Positions 45,571-56,240 are shown, numbered from the stretch's first letter. The stretch is DNA of 64,000 nucleotides from Methylophaga marina (GCF_030296755.1 NZ_AP027741.1:558001-622000); one strand, 5' to 3'. The notes: a model not told the origin generated them from the sequence alone. Made by a program: numbers and translations.

Positions 45571-46926
45571 CTATTCCTCCAGAGCCAGTTTTTTGAGTTT
45601 GTAACGCAACGAGCGAAAACTGATACCAAGCTTTTTGGCGGCGGCAGTCTTATTCCACCGGGTTGATTCCAGTGCATCCACGATAAGCTGCCGCTCCTGA
45701 TCTTCAAGATGCGATTCAAGATCCGTCTCTCCACTTAACTGTGGCAGATCAACATTGAACACGGCATTGTCGGCCACGGTTGTGGCAGGTAGCATTAAAT
45801 CATCTTTTTGAATGAGATTTCCTTCAGACCAGGTCATCGCTCGCTCTAGGATATTTTCAAGCTCACGGACATTACCCGGGAAAGCATAGGCGCAAAGTGC
45901 TTCAATTGCAGCCGTCTCTATACCTGGTTTGTTCTCACCATTTTTGGTCGCAAGATGACTCAGAATATGATCAACCAACATGGGTATATCCGCCTGTCGC
46001 TGACGTAAGGGAGGGACAAACAGCTCAATGACATTGAGACGATAAAACAAATCCTCCCGGAAATGGCCTTGCTTAACACATTCCGCTAGGTTTTTATGTG
46101 TTGCAGATAAAATGCGTACATCAACACTCATTTCTTCGTTGCCACCGACTGGTCGTATGGCTTTTTCCTGAATCGCTCTAAGCAACTTCACCTGCATCAT
46201 CAGTGGTAAGTCGGCTACTTCATCTAAAAACAAGGTGCCACCATTGGCAGCCTGAAACAGTCCTTGCTTATCTGAGACAGCACCCGTGAAAGCTCCCTTT
46301 TTATGCCCGAAGAATTCACTTTCTACTAATTCAGCTGGAATAGCACCACAATTAATGGGCACAAAACTTTGCGCCGAGCGACTGCCTAGTTCATGAATAA
46401 GACGTGCTACCAGTTCTTTGCCGGTTCCTGACTCACCGGTGATATACACCGGAGCCTGACTACGAGCCAATTTACTGATCTTACTTCTTAACGAACGTAT
46501 GACATCGGTATCACCAAGTAATTTATCTCTGGAACGGCGCTCTTTATTTTCTGTTTTTAAAGGAGATAAATTTAATGCTGAATTGACGAGATCACGTAGC
46601 ACTTTAAGTTTGAGAGGTTTTGAAACAAAATCAAAAGCACCCGACTTCAGTGCTTCAACAGCCAGGTCAACATTACCATGGGCGGTAATCACGGCCACTG
46701 GACAGTTAGGATAAGATTTCTGAATCAGACGAACAATATCCAAACCATTGCCGTCCGGCAAACGCATATCCGTAAAACACAAATCAAATGACTGTTGTTT
46801 TAATGCTTGTGTCGCTTGAGCTACGTTTTCTGCTGTGACGCAATCGATAGACATGCCAGACAATGTCATGGTTAATAACTCAAGAATATCGGGCTCATCA
46901 TCAATAACTAATGCTTGTCTATTCAT
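45571..46926 (-). CDS. pilR: Sigma-54-dependent response regulator PilR
   Basis: 451 aa: receiver domain (LVIDDEPDI, phospho-Asp in FDLCFTDMRLPDGNG), AAA+ sigma-54 activator domain (GESGTGKELVARLIHE, GAFTGAVSDKQG, GTLFLDEVADLP) and Fis-type HTH (TRWNKTAAAKKLGISFRSLRYKLKKL). PilR switches on pilin transcription with PilS. The GAFTGA loop is intact, so it should contact RpoN. No pilA is present in the window. Confidence 0.92.
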   Translation of the reverse strand: MNRQALVIDDEPDILELLTMTLSGMSIDCVTAENVAQATQALKQQSFDLCFTDMRLPDGNGLDIVRLIQKSYPNCPVAVITAHGNVDLAVEALKSGAFDFVSKPLKLKVLRDLVNSALNLSPLKTENKERRSRDKLLGDTDVIRSLRSKISKLARSQAPVYITGESGTGKELVARLIHELGSRSAQSFVPINCGAIPAELVESEFFGHKKGAFTGAVSDKQGLFQAANGGTLFLDEVADLPLMMQVKLLRAIQEKAIRPVGGNEEMSVDVRILSATHKNLAECVKQGHFREDLFYRLNVIELFVPPLRQRQADIPMLVDHILSHLATKNGENKPGIETAAIEALCAYAFPGNVRELENILERAMTWSEGNLIQKDDLMLPATTVADNAVFNVDLPQLSGETDLESHLEDQERQLIVDALESTRWNKTAAAKKLGISFRSLRYKLKKLALEE

Positions 46927-46940
46927 TCTTTAATCATTTC

Positions 46941-48527
46941 CTACCATTCTCCCGGAAGGCTAATACGAAAAAAACCTGTATTAGACGTATCGTGAAGATA
47001 GTTCAAACGTGCTCGGTTAGCCTGGCAGAGTTCTCTCGCTAAATACAACCCCAAGCCTGTTCCTCCCTGACGAGCAGAATGAAATGGCTCAAATAAATGG
47101 GCCTGAACAGCCTCTGGAACCCCTGGGCCATTATCAATAATATCCAGAAAAATCTGTTTAGCATTCTGTTCCAGTCGGATATGTATATAAGGCTTTTCTT
47201 CTCGCTTAGCATGAAACCAGGCATTATCCATTAAATTCCATACAACCTGATGTAGCTGTTCAGGATCCATTGCAATCTGAAGATTAGCCGCTTTCATATC
47301 CAGGGCAATATCATCGTCATCAAGCTGTTTTGTTTCGGTAAATTCGTGAATAAATTTTTCTAGCCAGTCATTAAGCATAAACACAGCGGGTTCAGCTGTT
47401 TTTTTACGACTCATCTGCAAGATAGTTTCGATAATATTATTCACACGCTGAGTGTGTTTCAAGATGATGGCAGTCAGTTTCGTCATCATGTGATCTGCCG
47501 CATATTGCTCAGCCAATAATTCACCAGCATGGCTGATTGCACCGAGAGGATTTCGAATTTCGTGAGCAATGCTTGCCGTTAGCCTTCCCAAAGAAGCCAG
47601 TTTTAATTGCTGTGCTTGTTGGGCAAGTGCTGACGTATTTTCAATATAAATCAGCGTTTCACCGCTATCCAGCTGAGTAGCGGAGACTTGAATTTCAGGC
47701 AAGTCAGCCCGAGCCTGAAATGGAAGAAAAGCATTCAGACTTTGCTGCTGCCACAGCCAGACCTGCTCGCCTAGTTCAGGAACATGCTCACGTAAGTTAA
47801 ATCCGGGCTCAATATCTGCTATGCCAAGCAATTGTCTTGCTGACGTATTCAGCATCGTTACGTTGCCATACGTGTCCAGAGCCAGCACGCCAGTGTGCAT
47901 TTGACTGATAATGTGCTGATTTAATACAGCTAGATTTTCAACATCTCTCGCCCGCTCTTCTGCCAGGACCTGCGAACTTTGTAATTTTTTAGATAACCAT
48001 TGTGCCAACCATGCTGTGACAAAAAATGTGGCACCTAAGATACCTGCCTGACTATATTTAGTGACACCATCGCCAGCAATTTGTGAATAACTGACTTCGA
48101 GCAAAACGGCTAAGGTCGCTAATGCGGCTATAAATGCGGCCAAACGTCCCGGCATTAACGCACCACCCGCCACGACAACGACTAACATCAGTGATCCAAG
48201 CCCGGTATGTAATCCACCACTGGCATGAATAATAACGATCAGAGCAATGATATCTATGACAGCTTGAATTCGTATCTGTGTTTGTACATCTCGCCAATGA
48301 TTCAGTGTTAATACCAATAAAAGAAAGGCACTTAACAGATACGACAGGCTCACGACACTGTATAAACGTGGATCTGCTTCTCCCAGAAACTCAGGCGGTA
48401 GTCTCAAGTAAAAAACTAAGAAAAGGACCGTAGCGAGAAATAAGCGATAGCTGGCAAAAACGGTCAGCGCACGCCATGTAGCTGGATCTTGATAATACGG
48501 TTTATATGAATCCAAAGATGAACTCAT
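46941..48527 (-). CDS. pilS: Sensor histidine kinase PilS
   Basis: 528-aa kinase with six N-terminal membrane helices (residues ~20-185), a PAS domain (~200-300), HisKA with His in LTASIAHEIRNPLGAISHA, and HATPase_c (NLMDNAWFHA, IDNGPGVPEAV). PilS responds to pilin levels in the membrane and phosphorylates PilR. 14 nt before pilR. Confidence 0.92.
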   Translation of the reverse strand: MSSSLDSYKPYYQDPATWRALTVFASYRLFLATVLFLVFYLRLPPEFLGEADPRLYSVVSLSYLLSAFLLLVLTLNHWRDVQTQIRIQAVIDIIALIVIIHASGGLHTGLGSLMLVVVVAGGALMPGRLAAFIAALATLAVLLEVSYSQIAGDGVTKYSQAGILGATFFVTAWLAQWLSKKLQSSQVLAEERARDVENLAVLNQHIISQMHTGVLALDTYGNVTMLNTSARQLLGIADIEPGFNLREHVPELGEQVWLWQQQSLNAFLPFQARADLPEIQVSATQLDSGETLIYIENTSALAQQAQQLKLASLGRLTASIAHEIRNPLGAISHAGELLAEQYAADHMMTKLTAIILKHTQRVNNIIETILQMSRKKTAEPAVFMLNDWLEKFIHEFTETKQLDDDDIALDMKAANLQIAMDPEQLHQVVWNLMDNAWFHAKREEKPYIHIRLEQNAKQIFLDIIDNGPGVPEAVQAHLFEPFHSARQGGTGLGLYLARELCQANRARLNYLHDTSNTGFFRISLPGEW

Positions 48528-48742
48528 TTCGACTCGTTAAAAGCCTCTAAATGTTGTGTGGAACAAAAATAATGATGGTTTTGTTGTATCGCTTCGTGTT
48601 CAGAAATATGTAATCCACACTGCTCGCAACGTACCATTTTTTCCATCCGTGCTTGTTCATCTTCTGCTTTAGCTTTGCGTAACAACGTCGTGATGATGAT
48701 ATATAGCAGCAAGCCAATGGCAATTAAAATAAGAATTCGCAT
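48524..48742 (-). CDS. PP0621-family small membrane zinc-ribbon protein
   Basis: 72 aa: one N-terminal helix (MRILILIAIGLLLYIIITTLL) and a cytoplasmic zinc-ribbon-like tail with CEQCGLHISEHEAI and HHYFCSTQH. This small protein commonly precedes pilS in gammaproteobacteria; function is unknown. Its stop overlaps the pilS start. Confidence 0.82.
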   Translation of the reverse strand: MRILILIAIGLLLYIIITTLLRKAKAEDEQARMEKMVRCEQCGLHISEHEAIQQNHHYFCSTQHLEAFNESK

Positions 48743-48752
48743 TTTTCACCTC

Positions 48753-48785
48753 AAAAAAAGGGTATCGACATAGGATACCCTTTTT
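48753..48785. terminator. Terminator of typA
   Basis: A 7-bp stem GGGTATC / GATACCC (48760-48766, 48774-48780) with a 7-nt loop, flanked by A and T runs. Minus-strand poly-U follows for typA transcripts. It sits before the small zinc-ribbon gene start (48742). Confidence 0.85.
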
Positions 48786-48804
48786 CTTTTATTTTTAGTG
48801 ACGT

Positions 48805-50634
48805 TTAGCCACGAGAAGCACGTTTCCGTTCATGTTCCAGTAATAATTTTTTACGAACACGAATGGCTTTAGGTGTGACCTCAAGTAACTCATCATCACC
48901 GATAAATTCTAGTGCCTGCTCTAGGCTCATACGAATAGGCGGTACTAAAGTCACCGCTTCATCAGATCCAGATGCACGCATATTGGTTAGCTGTTTACCT
49001 TTTAATGGGTTAACAACTAAATCATTATCACGTGAGTGGATGCCAATCACCATACCTTCATAGACTTCATCACCATGTCCGATAAACATGCGACCACGGT
49101 CTTGCAAGTTAAAGATAGCAAAAGCAACCGCTTTACCCACACCATTTGCAATCAGAACACCATTGATACGTTTACCAAAACTACCGGTTTTCATCGGTGC
49201 ATAATGATCAAATACACTGTAAATCAAACCTGTACCTTGGGTAGCCGTCAGAAATTCTGTACGGAAACCAATCAGGCCACGAGACGGAATAATAAAGTCT
49301 AAACGAATACGACCTTTACCATCGGGTACCATATTTTTCAGGTCAGCGCCCCGCTCACCCATTTTTTCCATGACAGTGCCTTGATGCTCATCTTCGATAT
49401 CAATAGTGACAGCCTCAAAAGGCTCTTCTTTTACACCATCGACTTCACGGATAATCACTTCCGGACGAGAGACACCCAGTTCAAAACCTTCACGGCGCAT
49501 ATTTTCGATAAGCACAGACAAGTGCAACTCACCGCGACCTGACACTTTGAACTTATCAGGATCTGTTGGCACTTGATCCACACGTAACGCCACGTTATGA
49601 ATTAATTCACGATCCAGACGCTCTTTGATTTGACGTGTAGTAATAAATTTTCCGTCTTTACCTGCAAACGGAGAATTATTAACCTGGAAGGTCATTGTCA
49701 CGGTGGGTTCATCTACTGACAATGGTGGTAATGCTTCAACAGCATTTGGGTCACACAAGGTATCAGAAATATTTAATGGATCTAGACCGGTAAACGCAAT
49801 AATATCGCCCGCTTGTGCCTCAGCCACTTCTTCACGTTGCAGACCTAAAAAGCCCATTACTTGCTGTACTCGACCGTTACGTTTTTTACCTTCACGGTCA
49901 ACGACAGTGACAGGTGTATTCGTTTTCACACGGCCACGTTCGATACGACCAACACCGATAACACCCACATAACTGTTGTAGTCAAGTGATGACACCTGCA
50001 TGCGGAAAGGACCTTCTGAATCGACATCAGGATGATTGACTTTGTCGACGATAAGCTCAAATAACGGTGTCATATCACCTTCACGAACAGTGTCTTCCAT
50101 GCCTGCAAAGCCATTTAATCCTGATGCGTAAATGACATCAAAATCAAGCTGTTCATCTGTCGCATCCAAATTAACGAATAGATCAAAAGTTTGATCTAAT
50201 ACCCAATCTGGACGAGCTGATGGTTTATCAATCTTGTTAATAACAACAATAGGTTTGAGTCCTAATGCCAGCGCTTTCTGAGTCACAAAACGGGTTTGTG
50301 GCATCGGACCTTCAGCTGAATCTACCAGCAACAATACTGAATCAACCATCGACAGAACACGCTCAACTTCACCACCGAAATCAGCATGGCCTGGTGTATC
50401 CACGATGTTGATGTGGTAGTCATTCCAGCGAATCGCTGTATTTTTTGACAGGATGGTAATACCACGTTCACGTTCAAGATCGTTGGAGTCCATCACCCGT
50501 TCTGTCAATTCTTCATGCTCACCAAAGGTGCCAGACTGACGAAGGAGTTGGTCAACTAAGGTCGTTTTGCCATGGTCGACGTGGGCAATAATCGCTATAT
50601 TGCGTAGCTTAGAAATATCTCGTTTATTTGTCAT
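48805..50634 (-). CDS. typA: Ribosome-binding GTPase TypA/BipA
   Basis: 609-aa translational GTPase. G1 [10 protein letters not shown]3 DTPGHADF, G4 NKIDKP, C-terminus with [17 protein letters not shown], diagnostic of BipA. Needed for 50S assembly at low temperature and for stress responses. Confidence 0.97.
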   Translation of the reverse strand: MTNKRDISKLRNIAIIAHVDHGKTTLVDQLLRQSGTFGEHEELTERVMDSNDLERERGITILSKNTAIRWNDYHINIVDTPGHADFGGEVERVLSMVDSVLLLVDSAEGPMPQTRFVTQKALALGLKPIVVINKIDKPSARPDWVLDQTFDLFVNLDATDEQLDFDVIYASGLNGFAGMEDTVREGDMTPLFELIVDKVNHPDVDSEGPFRMQVSSLDYNSYVGVIGVGRIERGRVKTNTPVTVVDREGKKRNGRVQQVMGFLGLQREEVAEAQAGDIIAFTGLDPLNISDTLCDPNAVEALPPLSVDEPTVTMTFQVNNSPFAGKDGKFITTRQIKERLDRELIHNVALRVDQVPTDPDKFKVSGRGELHLSVLIENMRREGFELGVSRPEVIIREVDGVKEEPFEAVTIDIEDEHQGTVMEKMGERGADLKNMVPDGKGRIRLDFIIPSRGLIGFRTEFLTATQGTGLIYSVFDHYAPMKTGSFGKRINGVLIANGVGKAVAFAIFNLQDRGRMFIGHGDEVYEGMVIGIHSRDNDLVVNPLKGKQLTNMRASGSDEAVTLVPPIRMSLEQALEFIGDDELLEVTPKAIRVRKKLLLEHERKRASRG

Positions 50635-50653
50635 TAGTTTGAATTCTGTAAAA

Positions 50654-50668
50654 GCATGCCATGCATGC
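50654..50668. promoter_or_regulatory. TGCATG-N-CATGC element upstream of typA
   Basis: On the minus strand GCATGCATGGCATGC holds TGCATG-G-CATGC, as in the palindrome upstream of lepA. It lies 19 bp before the typA start codon. Confidence 0.3.
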
Positions 50669-50691
50669 GAAAAAAATATGCCCTTAGGCGC

Positions 50692-51483
50692 TTATTTGGC
50701 TTTTGATAAATGTGGTTGCAGCGTGGTTAACATCAGATTATGAACACCAAGACCTGCTGCAATGACATTACCTTTATTGAACAAATTATCGGTACCATCA
50801 AAGTCGGTGACAATGCCCCCAGCTTCTTCGACCAGAAGTAAGCCTGCCGCCATATCCCAATTCTCCAGCCCCATTTCCCAGTAACCATCAACACGGCCTG
50901 CGGCCACATAAGCAAGGTCCAACGCAGCTGAACCCGTACGACGGATATCTGCTACCTGAGGAAACAAGGCTTTAAAACTGTTGAAGTAAGCTTCATGAAA
51001 AGCGGGATATTTGAATGGGAAACCTGTTGCAAGTAGTGCACCTGCCAGCTCTCTGCGTTTGGTTACACGGAGTCGACGGTCATTCAGTTTGGCGCCTTCA
51101 CCACGGCTTGCAGTGAACAATTCATCGCGCTGAGGGTCATAGATAACAGCATGTTCAACTCGTCCTTTCACTCTGACGGCGATGGATACACAGTAGTGCG
51201 GAAACCCATGAAGAAAATTTGTTGTGCCATCCAAGGGGTCAATAATCCAAACGGTTTCATTGTCACCTGAACGACCCGACTCTTCAGCCATAATGGCATG
51301 GTCAGGATAGGCTTTTTTGATGACGTTGATGACTTCTTGTTCCGCGAGTCGGTCAACGTCTGACACGTAATCATTACGACCTTTAGTCGTGACTTCAAGA
51401 TGCTGAACGTGCTGCAGCGAGCGCATGATCAGAGAGCCAGCATTGCGGGCAGCCCTGATTGCTATATTGAGCATTGGATGCAT
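50692..51483 (-). CDS. suhB: Inositol-1-monophosphatase family protein SuhB
   Basis: 263 aa. Lithium-sensitive phosphatase motifs EESG, WIIDPLDGTTNFLHG and GLENWDMAAGLLLVEEAGG are intact. SuhB also aids rRNA antitermination in E. coli. The ATG at 51483 (MHPMLNIAIRAARNAG) matches the family start; the frame is open further to 51534. Confidence 0.93.
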   Translation of the reverse strand: MHPMLNIAIRAARNAGSLIMRSLQHVQHLEVTTKGRNDYVSDVDRLAEQEVINVIKKAYPDHAIMAEESGRSGDNETVWIIDPLDGTTNFLHGFPHYCVSIAVRVKGRVEHAVIYDPQRDELFTASRGEGAKLNDRRLRVTKRRELAGALLATGFPFKYPAFHEAYFNSFKALFPQVADIRRTGSAALDLAYVAAGRVDGYWEMGLENWDMAAGLLLVEEAGGIVTDFDGTDNLFNKGNVIAAGLGVHNLMLTTLQPHLSKAK

Positions 51484-51673
51484 AAACAAATTTTTCCAGA
51501 ACGATAGGTACTTCAAGAGTGCATTGAAGAACAATGACTCAGATTAAAGCCGATTATTATACCAACTATTTCTTTATGTATCTGTTGTAATATTAAAACG
51601 GTCCTTTTTGATAATGTTAATGGACAGCAAAAATATTTCTTGCTAGCGTATGTTTTATGTTGCGAATAAGCAA

Positions 51674-51679
51674 TATAAT
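51674..51679 (+). promoter_or_regulatory. Candidate -10 of the Lpp-like gene
   Basis: A perfect TATAAT 38 bp before the start codon. The -35 at matching spacing (TGTTTT) is poor. AAGGAG directly precedes the ATG. Confidence 0.45.
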
Positions 51680-51717
51680 ATCCACGCCAATTTAACTGGT
51701 ACTTTAAGGAGATAAAA

Positions 51718-52017
51718 ATGAAATCATTAGCAAAACTGAGTGCTGTAATCCTGCCTTTAGCTATGTTGACTGCTTGTGCGAACACAGCTGAAATGGAAGC
51801 GCTGAAAGCCTCTGTAGAATCAGCTCAATCAACAGCTGATTCAGCTCTGGTCGCAGCCCGCAATGCTCAAAGCACTGCTGACACAGCGCAACGTACTGCA
51901 ACTGACGCAGAACTGGCTGCCATGAACGCCCAGAAAGCTGCTGATGAAGCTCAATCAACTGTCGAAGAATGCTGTGCAAAAATCGACCGTATGTTTGAAA
52001 AAGCGATGAGCAAATAA
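51718..52017 (+). CDS. Lpp/OprI-like alanine-zipper lipoprotein
   Basis: 99 aa: signal peptide with lipobox LTAC (Cys near 20), then heptad repeats rich in alanine (ESAQSTADSALVAARNAQSTADTAQ), forming a trimeric coiled coil in Lpp/OprI. It ends in lysine, the residue that L,D-transpeptidases link to peptidoglycan. An odd feature is a Cys pair (VEECCAKIDRM) near the C-terminus. Very strong ribosome site. The adjacent convergent gene is an L,D-transpeptidase. Confidence 0.85.
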   Translation: MKSLAKLSAVILPLAMLTACANTAEMEALKASVESAQSTADSALVAARNAQSTADTAQRTATDAELAAMNAQKAADEAQSTVEECCAKIDRMFEKAMSK

Positions 52018-52041
52018 TCTAAATTTTAGATTTACTCATAC

Positions 52042-52073
52042 AAAAAAGCCGGAACAATTGTTCCGGCTTTTTT
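52042..52073. terminator. Bidirectional terminator between lpp-like and transpeptidase genes
   Basis: Palindrome of about 32 bp centred on CAATTG, with a GCCGGAACA stem and A/T tracts of six or more at each end. Confidence 0.92.
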
Positions 52074-52091
52074 TATCTATAGTATTTATCT

Positions 52092-53255
52092 TTAGAGCGT
52101 GTCACTCGATACTTGCGCAACCCATACAGAAATACCTACTACTTCACTAATTTTGTCAGCCATCTCAGCGGCTTCTTGTTGTGAATTAAATGGGCCGATT
52201 AAGGTTTCCCCCACTGCGCCAGATTTCGCAGGCCAGAACAGATCATTCAATTGCAAAGTATTGATTGCCTGACGTGTTTTTTGTATCGCTTTCTGGCTTA
52301 GTCCGGCATGAACAAACCAAACATCTTCTACGATATCGAGTGGCTCTTCTCCTAGGCGTTTAACGATACTATCCTGGGCTTCCACTAATCTTTCTGTAAA
52401 TGCCCACTCATCATCAGCAGGTAATTTATCTTGCGCCTCTAAAATGGCTGCTACCATCGGTGTCATGTTTAAACCTTGGCGTTTATCGATGTCACTGTGT
52501 GGTTTATTGACTTCCAAATAGAGTTTGCCATCACGAACACCCGCTTTATCTGGCTGATAAATAATTTCTACAGGCGTATTCACTGATGCGATATTAAATA
52601 AGTGCTGGATATCTTCTGGGAAAAGTCGAATACAACCATGGCTCACACGCATACCTACACCAAAAGGCTTATTTGTGCCATGCAATAAATAACCTGGCAT
52701 CGATAACCGCATCGCATAAGCCCCTAATGGATTATCAGGCCCGGCCGCAACCACTCTTGGCAAAGGATCACCTTTTTCAAGATGCTCTTTTCTGATTGAT
52801 TCTGGTGGTGTCCATGTTGGATCTTTTCTTTTCTGGGTGATCTTTGCTTTGCCCAATGGCGTGCCCCATCCTTCACGTCCGATACCGATTGGGTGGGTGA
52901 TCACTTTCTGTGTTTCTCCCGCCTTTGTTTCTGGATAATAGTAAAGGCGTAATTCGGCAATGTTGATCACGATACCTTTTTGGCCAGCTTTAGGAAGAAT
53001 GAAACGGCTTGGAATAATAACGCGTGTATTCTCACCCGGAAGCCATGGATCAACATCTGGATTGGCTTCGACAATGTCGCTGTACCCTAAATCAAATTGA
53101 CGTCCAATATCGAGTAAGGTGTCTTTATCTGTGCTATAAACCACCATGTTGTGACCCACAACGGTTGAGCCAGCGGATTTAAGTTCAAAAGTAGTTGCCA
53201 TAGAAGGTGCCGATATCGCAAGACCTACAGCAAGAGACAACAACCGTTTCAACAT
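52092..53255 (-). CDS. L,D-transpeptidase (YkuD/ErfK family)
   Basis: 387-aa periplasmic enzyme. The ATG at 53255 gives MLKRLLSLAVGLAISAPSMA, a clean signal peptide; the longer frame to 53363 adds an unlikely leader. A LysM-like segment at ~40-90 (DTLLDIGRQFDLGYSDIVEANP) precedes the catalytic domain with HGTNKPFGVGMRVSHGCIRL, holding the active-site Cys. A C-terminal region (~270-387) is similar to SPOR-like domains (FNSQQEAAEMADKIS). Such enzymes attach Lpp to peptidoglycan or form 3-3 crosslinks. Confidence 0.9.
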   Translation of the reverse strand: MLKRLLSLAVGLAISAPSMATTFELKSAGSTVVGHNMVVYSTDKDTLLDIGRQFDLGYSDIVEANPDVDPWLPGENTRVIIPSRFILPKAGQKGIVINIAELRLYYYPETKAGETQKVITHPIGIGREGWGTPLGKAKITQKRKDPTWTPPESIRKEHLEKGDPLPRVVAAGPDNPLGAYAMRLSMPGYLLHGTNKPFGVGMRVSHGCIRLFPEDIQHLFNIASVNTPVEIIYQPDKAGVRDGKLYLEVNKPHSDIDKRQGLNMTPMVAAILEAQDKLPADDEWAFTERLVEAQDSIVKRLGEEPLDIVEDVWFVHAGLSQKAIQKTRQAINTLQLNDLFWPAKSGAVGETLIGPFNSQQEAAEMADKISEVVGISVWVAQVSSDTL

Positions 53256-53401
53256 CGATGATTCCTGTTTATTAAAGAATAAAGCTGCATATTGTACTTG
53301 ATTAAATATAATCTTCACATTCGCTAAAAGCGTGCTTTGAATCCGAAAAAGGGCTAAGATCAACCTTTACCTTAAACAGCAAGCTAGCGTACTCTACTTC
53401 A

Positions 53402-54186
53402 ATGAAAAAATATTATTTGCCATTAATCATCGGTCTGACCTGTTTATCACTGTCTGGTTGTTCTTTTTTCAAAAAGAAGAAGTTAAAGCAGATGAAAGCT
53501 GGAGTGTAGAAAGAATCTACAGTGAAGCTAAAGCCGCGCTGGATATCGCAGATTACAGTAAAGCCATCACCTACTACGAGCAATTGGAAGCGCGTTTTCC
53601 TTTTGGTGAATATGCTCAACAAGCATTACTCGAATCTGCTTATGCTCATTACAAATCAGATGATCCTGAAACCGCCATTGCCACCATTGATCGATTCATG
53701 CGGGTATACCCACTGAATCCGAACATCGACTACGCGATATACCTTCGTGGCTTGGTTAACTTCCACCGTGACATTGGTTTATTAGAAAAATATATTCCCC
53801 GTGATGAATCTCAGCGTGACCCAGGCGCTGCGGAGGATGCATTACGTGACTTCAATACATTGATTCAGCGTTTTCCTACCAGCCGTTATGCAGAAGATGC
53901 CGCTCAACGCATCGTCTATTTACGTAACCGTCTCGCACAACATGAAGTGAACGTTGCCAATTATTACATGCGTAGAGGCTCATACTTAGCCGCGCTCAAT
54001 CGCGGTAAATATGTGATAGAAAACTATGACAGAACACCTGCGATGCCAGAGGCGCTAGTAGTGATGGCAAAAGCCTACAAAGTGTTGGGCATGCTTGAGC
54101 TGTCAGAAGACTCACTTCGTGTTCTTAGAATTAACTATCCCGGCCATCCTGGAATTGCGGAAGTAGCCCAAACCGAAGTGCAGTAG
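53402..54186 (+). CDS. bamD: Outer-membrane assembly lipoprotein BamD, frame disrupted
   Basis: The ATG at 53402 reads a lipoprotein signal (ending SLSGC) but its frame runs out near 53508. Inserting one A into the five-A run 53471-53475 joins it to the main frame (KEEVKADESWSVERIYSEAKAALD), giving about 261 aa, close to the family length. TPR-type repeats follow (YYEQLEARFPFGEYAQQALLES, FNTLIQRFPTSRYAED). BamD is an essential part of the BAM complex inserting beta-barrel proteins. Because the gene is essential, a base-calling error is likeliest. Divergent from the transpeptidase gene. Confidence 0.9.
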
Positions 54187-54194
54187 TCAAAAAC

Positions 54195-54235
54195 AAAAAA
54201 GCCCGTCGTTGAACATTCAGCGACGGGCTTTTTTT
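54195..54235. terminator. Bidirectional terminator between bamD and glnB
   Basis: GCCCGTCG / CGACGGGC (54201-54208, 54221-54228), extended inward with one wobble pair, flanked by A and T tracts of six and seven. Confidence 0.92.
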
Positions 54236-54251
54236 ATGCATACAGCATCAA

Positions 54252-54599
<348 letters not shown>

Positions 54600-56240
54600 T
54601 TACTCTATAGTTGAAGTGACGGTGTAGCCTGACGTGATAGGATATCGGCGATCTCGGCCAAAAGCCCGGCTACTGATACGAATACCTGGAGGCGCCTGCC
54701 GCCTTTTATATTCATTACGATCCACCATTTTGATGACTCTTGCAACTACATCCGCGTCATAGCCCCCTTCAACCAAGTCTTCAAAGCACTGTTGATCCGC
54801 TATATAACGCTGCAGAATCTGATCTAAGACAGCATAGTCAGGCAAGCTGTCTTGATCCAACTGTCCTTCTGCCAGTTCAGCTGACGGGGGACGTGTAATA
54901 ATTCGCTCAGGAATAGCCGGGGACTGTTGATTTCGATAACGGCTTAACTGATATACCAGCGTTTTATATACATCTTTCAATGGCGAGTATCCACCAGCCA
55001 TATCGCCGTATAATGTCGAGTAACCCACAGCCATTTCGCTTTTATTACCGGTCGATAGCACCATTGAGCCTGTTTTATTGGATAAGGCCATCAAAATAAT
55101 GCCACGGCAACGTGCCTGTATATTTTCTTCCGTTGTATCGTTCGGCAGTCCTTTAAATTCATCGGCTAATGAGTCAATAAATGCATTGAAGGTGGGTTCT
55201 ATCGAAATAATGCTGTACTTGACCCCAAGCCCTTCGGCCATTAATTTCGCATCATCCAGACTCATTTGAGAGGTATAACGCGACGGCATCATCACCGCAT
55301 GCACTTTGTCTGCGCCAATGGCGTCAACAGCCAGTGCCATGGTTAAGGCAGAGTCAATACCGCCTGATAAGCCAAGCACGACACCGGGAAAATGATTTTT
55401 CTCGATATAGTCTTTCAGCCCAAGCGTTAGTGCTTTGTATATGGTAGACAACTCCTCTTCAGGCTCGCACAAGGCTCCAGATAAGGATAAAGCCCCTGAT
55501 GCATCCCGCTTGATGCTGACAGGGAATAAACCAAACTCTAATGCTGGCGCCTGAGCAACTTTTGTTCCTGCAGCATTGATTGCAAAAGAATAACCATCAA
55601 ATACCAGTTCGTCCTGACCACCATATTGGTTGACATAGATAACAGGCAGCCCCGTTTCAGAGACACGTTTATTAACTTCAGCTTCACGCAGCGGCCATTT
55701 ACCAACGTGGTAAGGGGAAGCATTTAAGTTGACAATTAATTCCGCTCCGGCGGCTTTTGCTCTGGCAGCGGGGTCTTTGAACCAGATATCCTCGCATATG
55801 GTAATGCCAATAATGATGCCACGAAAATCAAAGACAACCGCCTCATCACCTTCAACGAAATAACGCTTCTCATCAAACACACCATAATTGGGTAACTGCT
55901 GCTTGTGATAAGTACAAACCACCTTGCCATCATCAATTAACGAGGCAGAGTTATATAAACCCGATTCAACATCACCTGCTAGATGACCAACTAACACCGT
56001 TATATTATCCAGCTTACTCGCCAATGTGCTTAACGCTTTACGAACCCGCTTCAACAAACCGGGGCGGAGTAATAAATCTTCTGGAGGATATCCGCTCAGT
56101 GTCAATTCAGGAAACACCACTAAATCGGCATTATGCTGTTGTTTTGCCTGATTTGCAGACTCAATAATCCTGTTAACATTTCCTCTGACATCACCTACTA
56201 CGGGATTGATTTGTCCCATCACCAGCGTGAGTGTTTGCAT
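54600..56240 (-). CDS. nadE: Glutamine-dependent NAD+ synthetase
   Basis: 546 aa. N-terminal glutaminase (nitrilase-like) with Glu in FPELTLSGYPPEDL, Lys in CTYHKQQLPNYGVFDEKR and Cys in ITICEDIWF, followed by the ATP-pyrophosphatase domain (GLSGGIDSALTMALAV). Makes NAD from deamido-NAD. Abuts sucD without a gap and is followed by glnB. Confidence 0.96.
   Translation of the reverse strand: MQTLTLVMGQINPVVGDVRGNVNRIIESANQAKQQHNADLVVFPELTLSGYPPEDLLLRPGLLKRVRKALSTLASKLDNITVLVGHLAGDVESGLYNSASLIDDGKVVCTYHKQQLPNYGVFDEKRYFVEGDEAVVFDFRGIIIGITICEDIWFKDPAARAKAAGAELIVNLNASPYHVGKWPLREAEVNKRVSETGLPVIYVNQYGGQDELVFDGYSFAINAAGTKVAQAPALEFGLFPVSIKRDASGALSLSGALCEPEEELSTIYKALTLGLKDYIEKNHFPGVVLGLSGGIDSALTMALAVDAIGADKVHAVMMPSRYTSQMSLDDAKLMAEGLGVKYSIISIEPTFNAFIDSLADEFKGLPNDTTEENIQARCRGIILMALSNKTGSMVLSTGNKSEMAVGYSTLYGDMAGGYSPLKDVYKTLVYQLSRYRNQQSPAIPERIITRPPSAELAEGQLDQDSLPDYAVLDQILQRYIADQQCFEDLVEGGYDADVVARVIKMVDRNEYKRRQAPPGIRISSRAFGRDRRYPITSGYTVTSTIE

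Noticed and set aside
53471-53476. Programmed frameshift in bamD
   Set aside because: The site reads C AAA AAG, which needs a mismatched P-site slip, and BamD has no known two-frame expression; a missed A is simpler.
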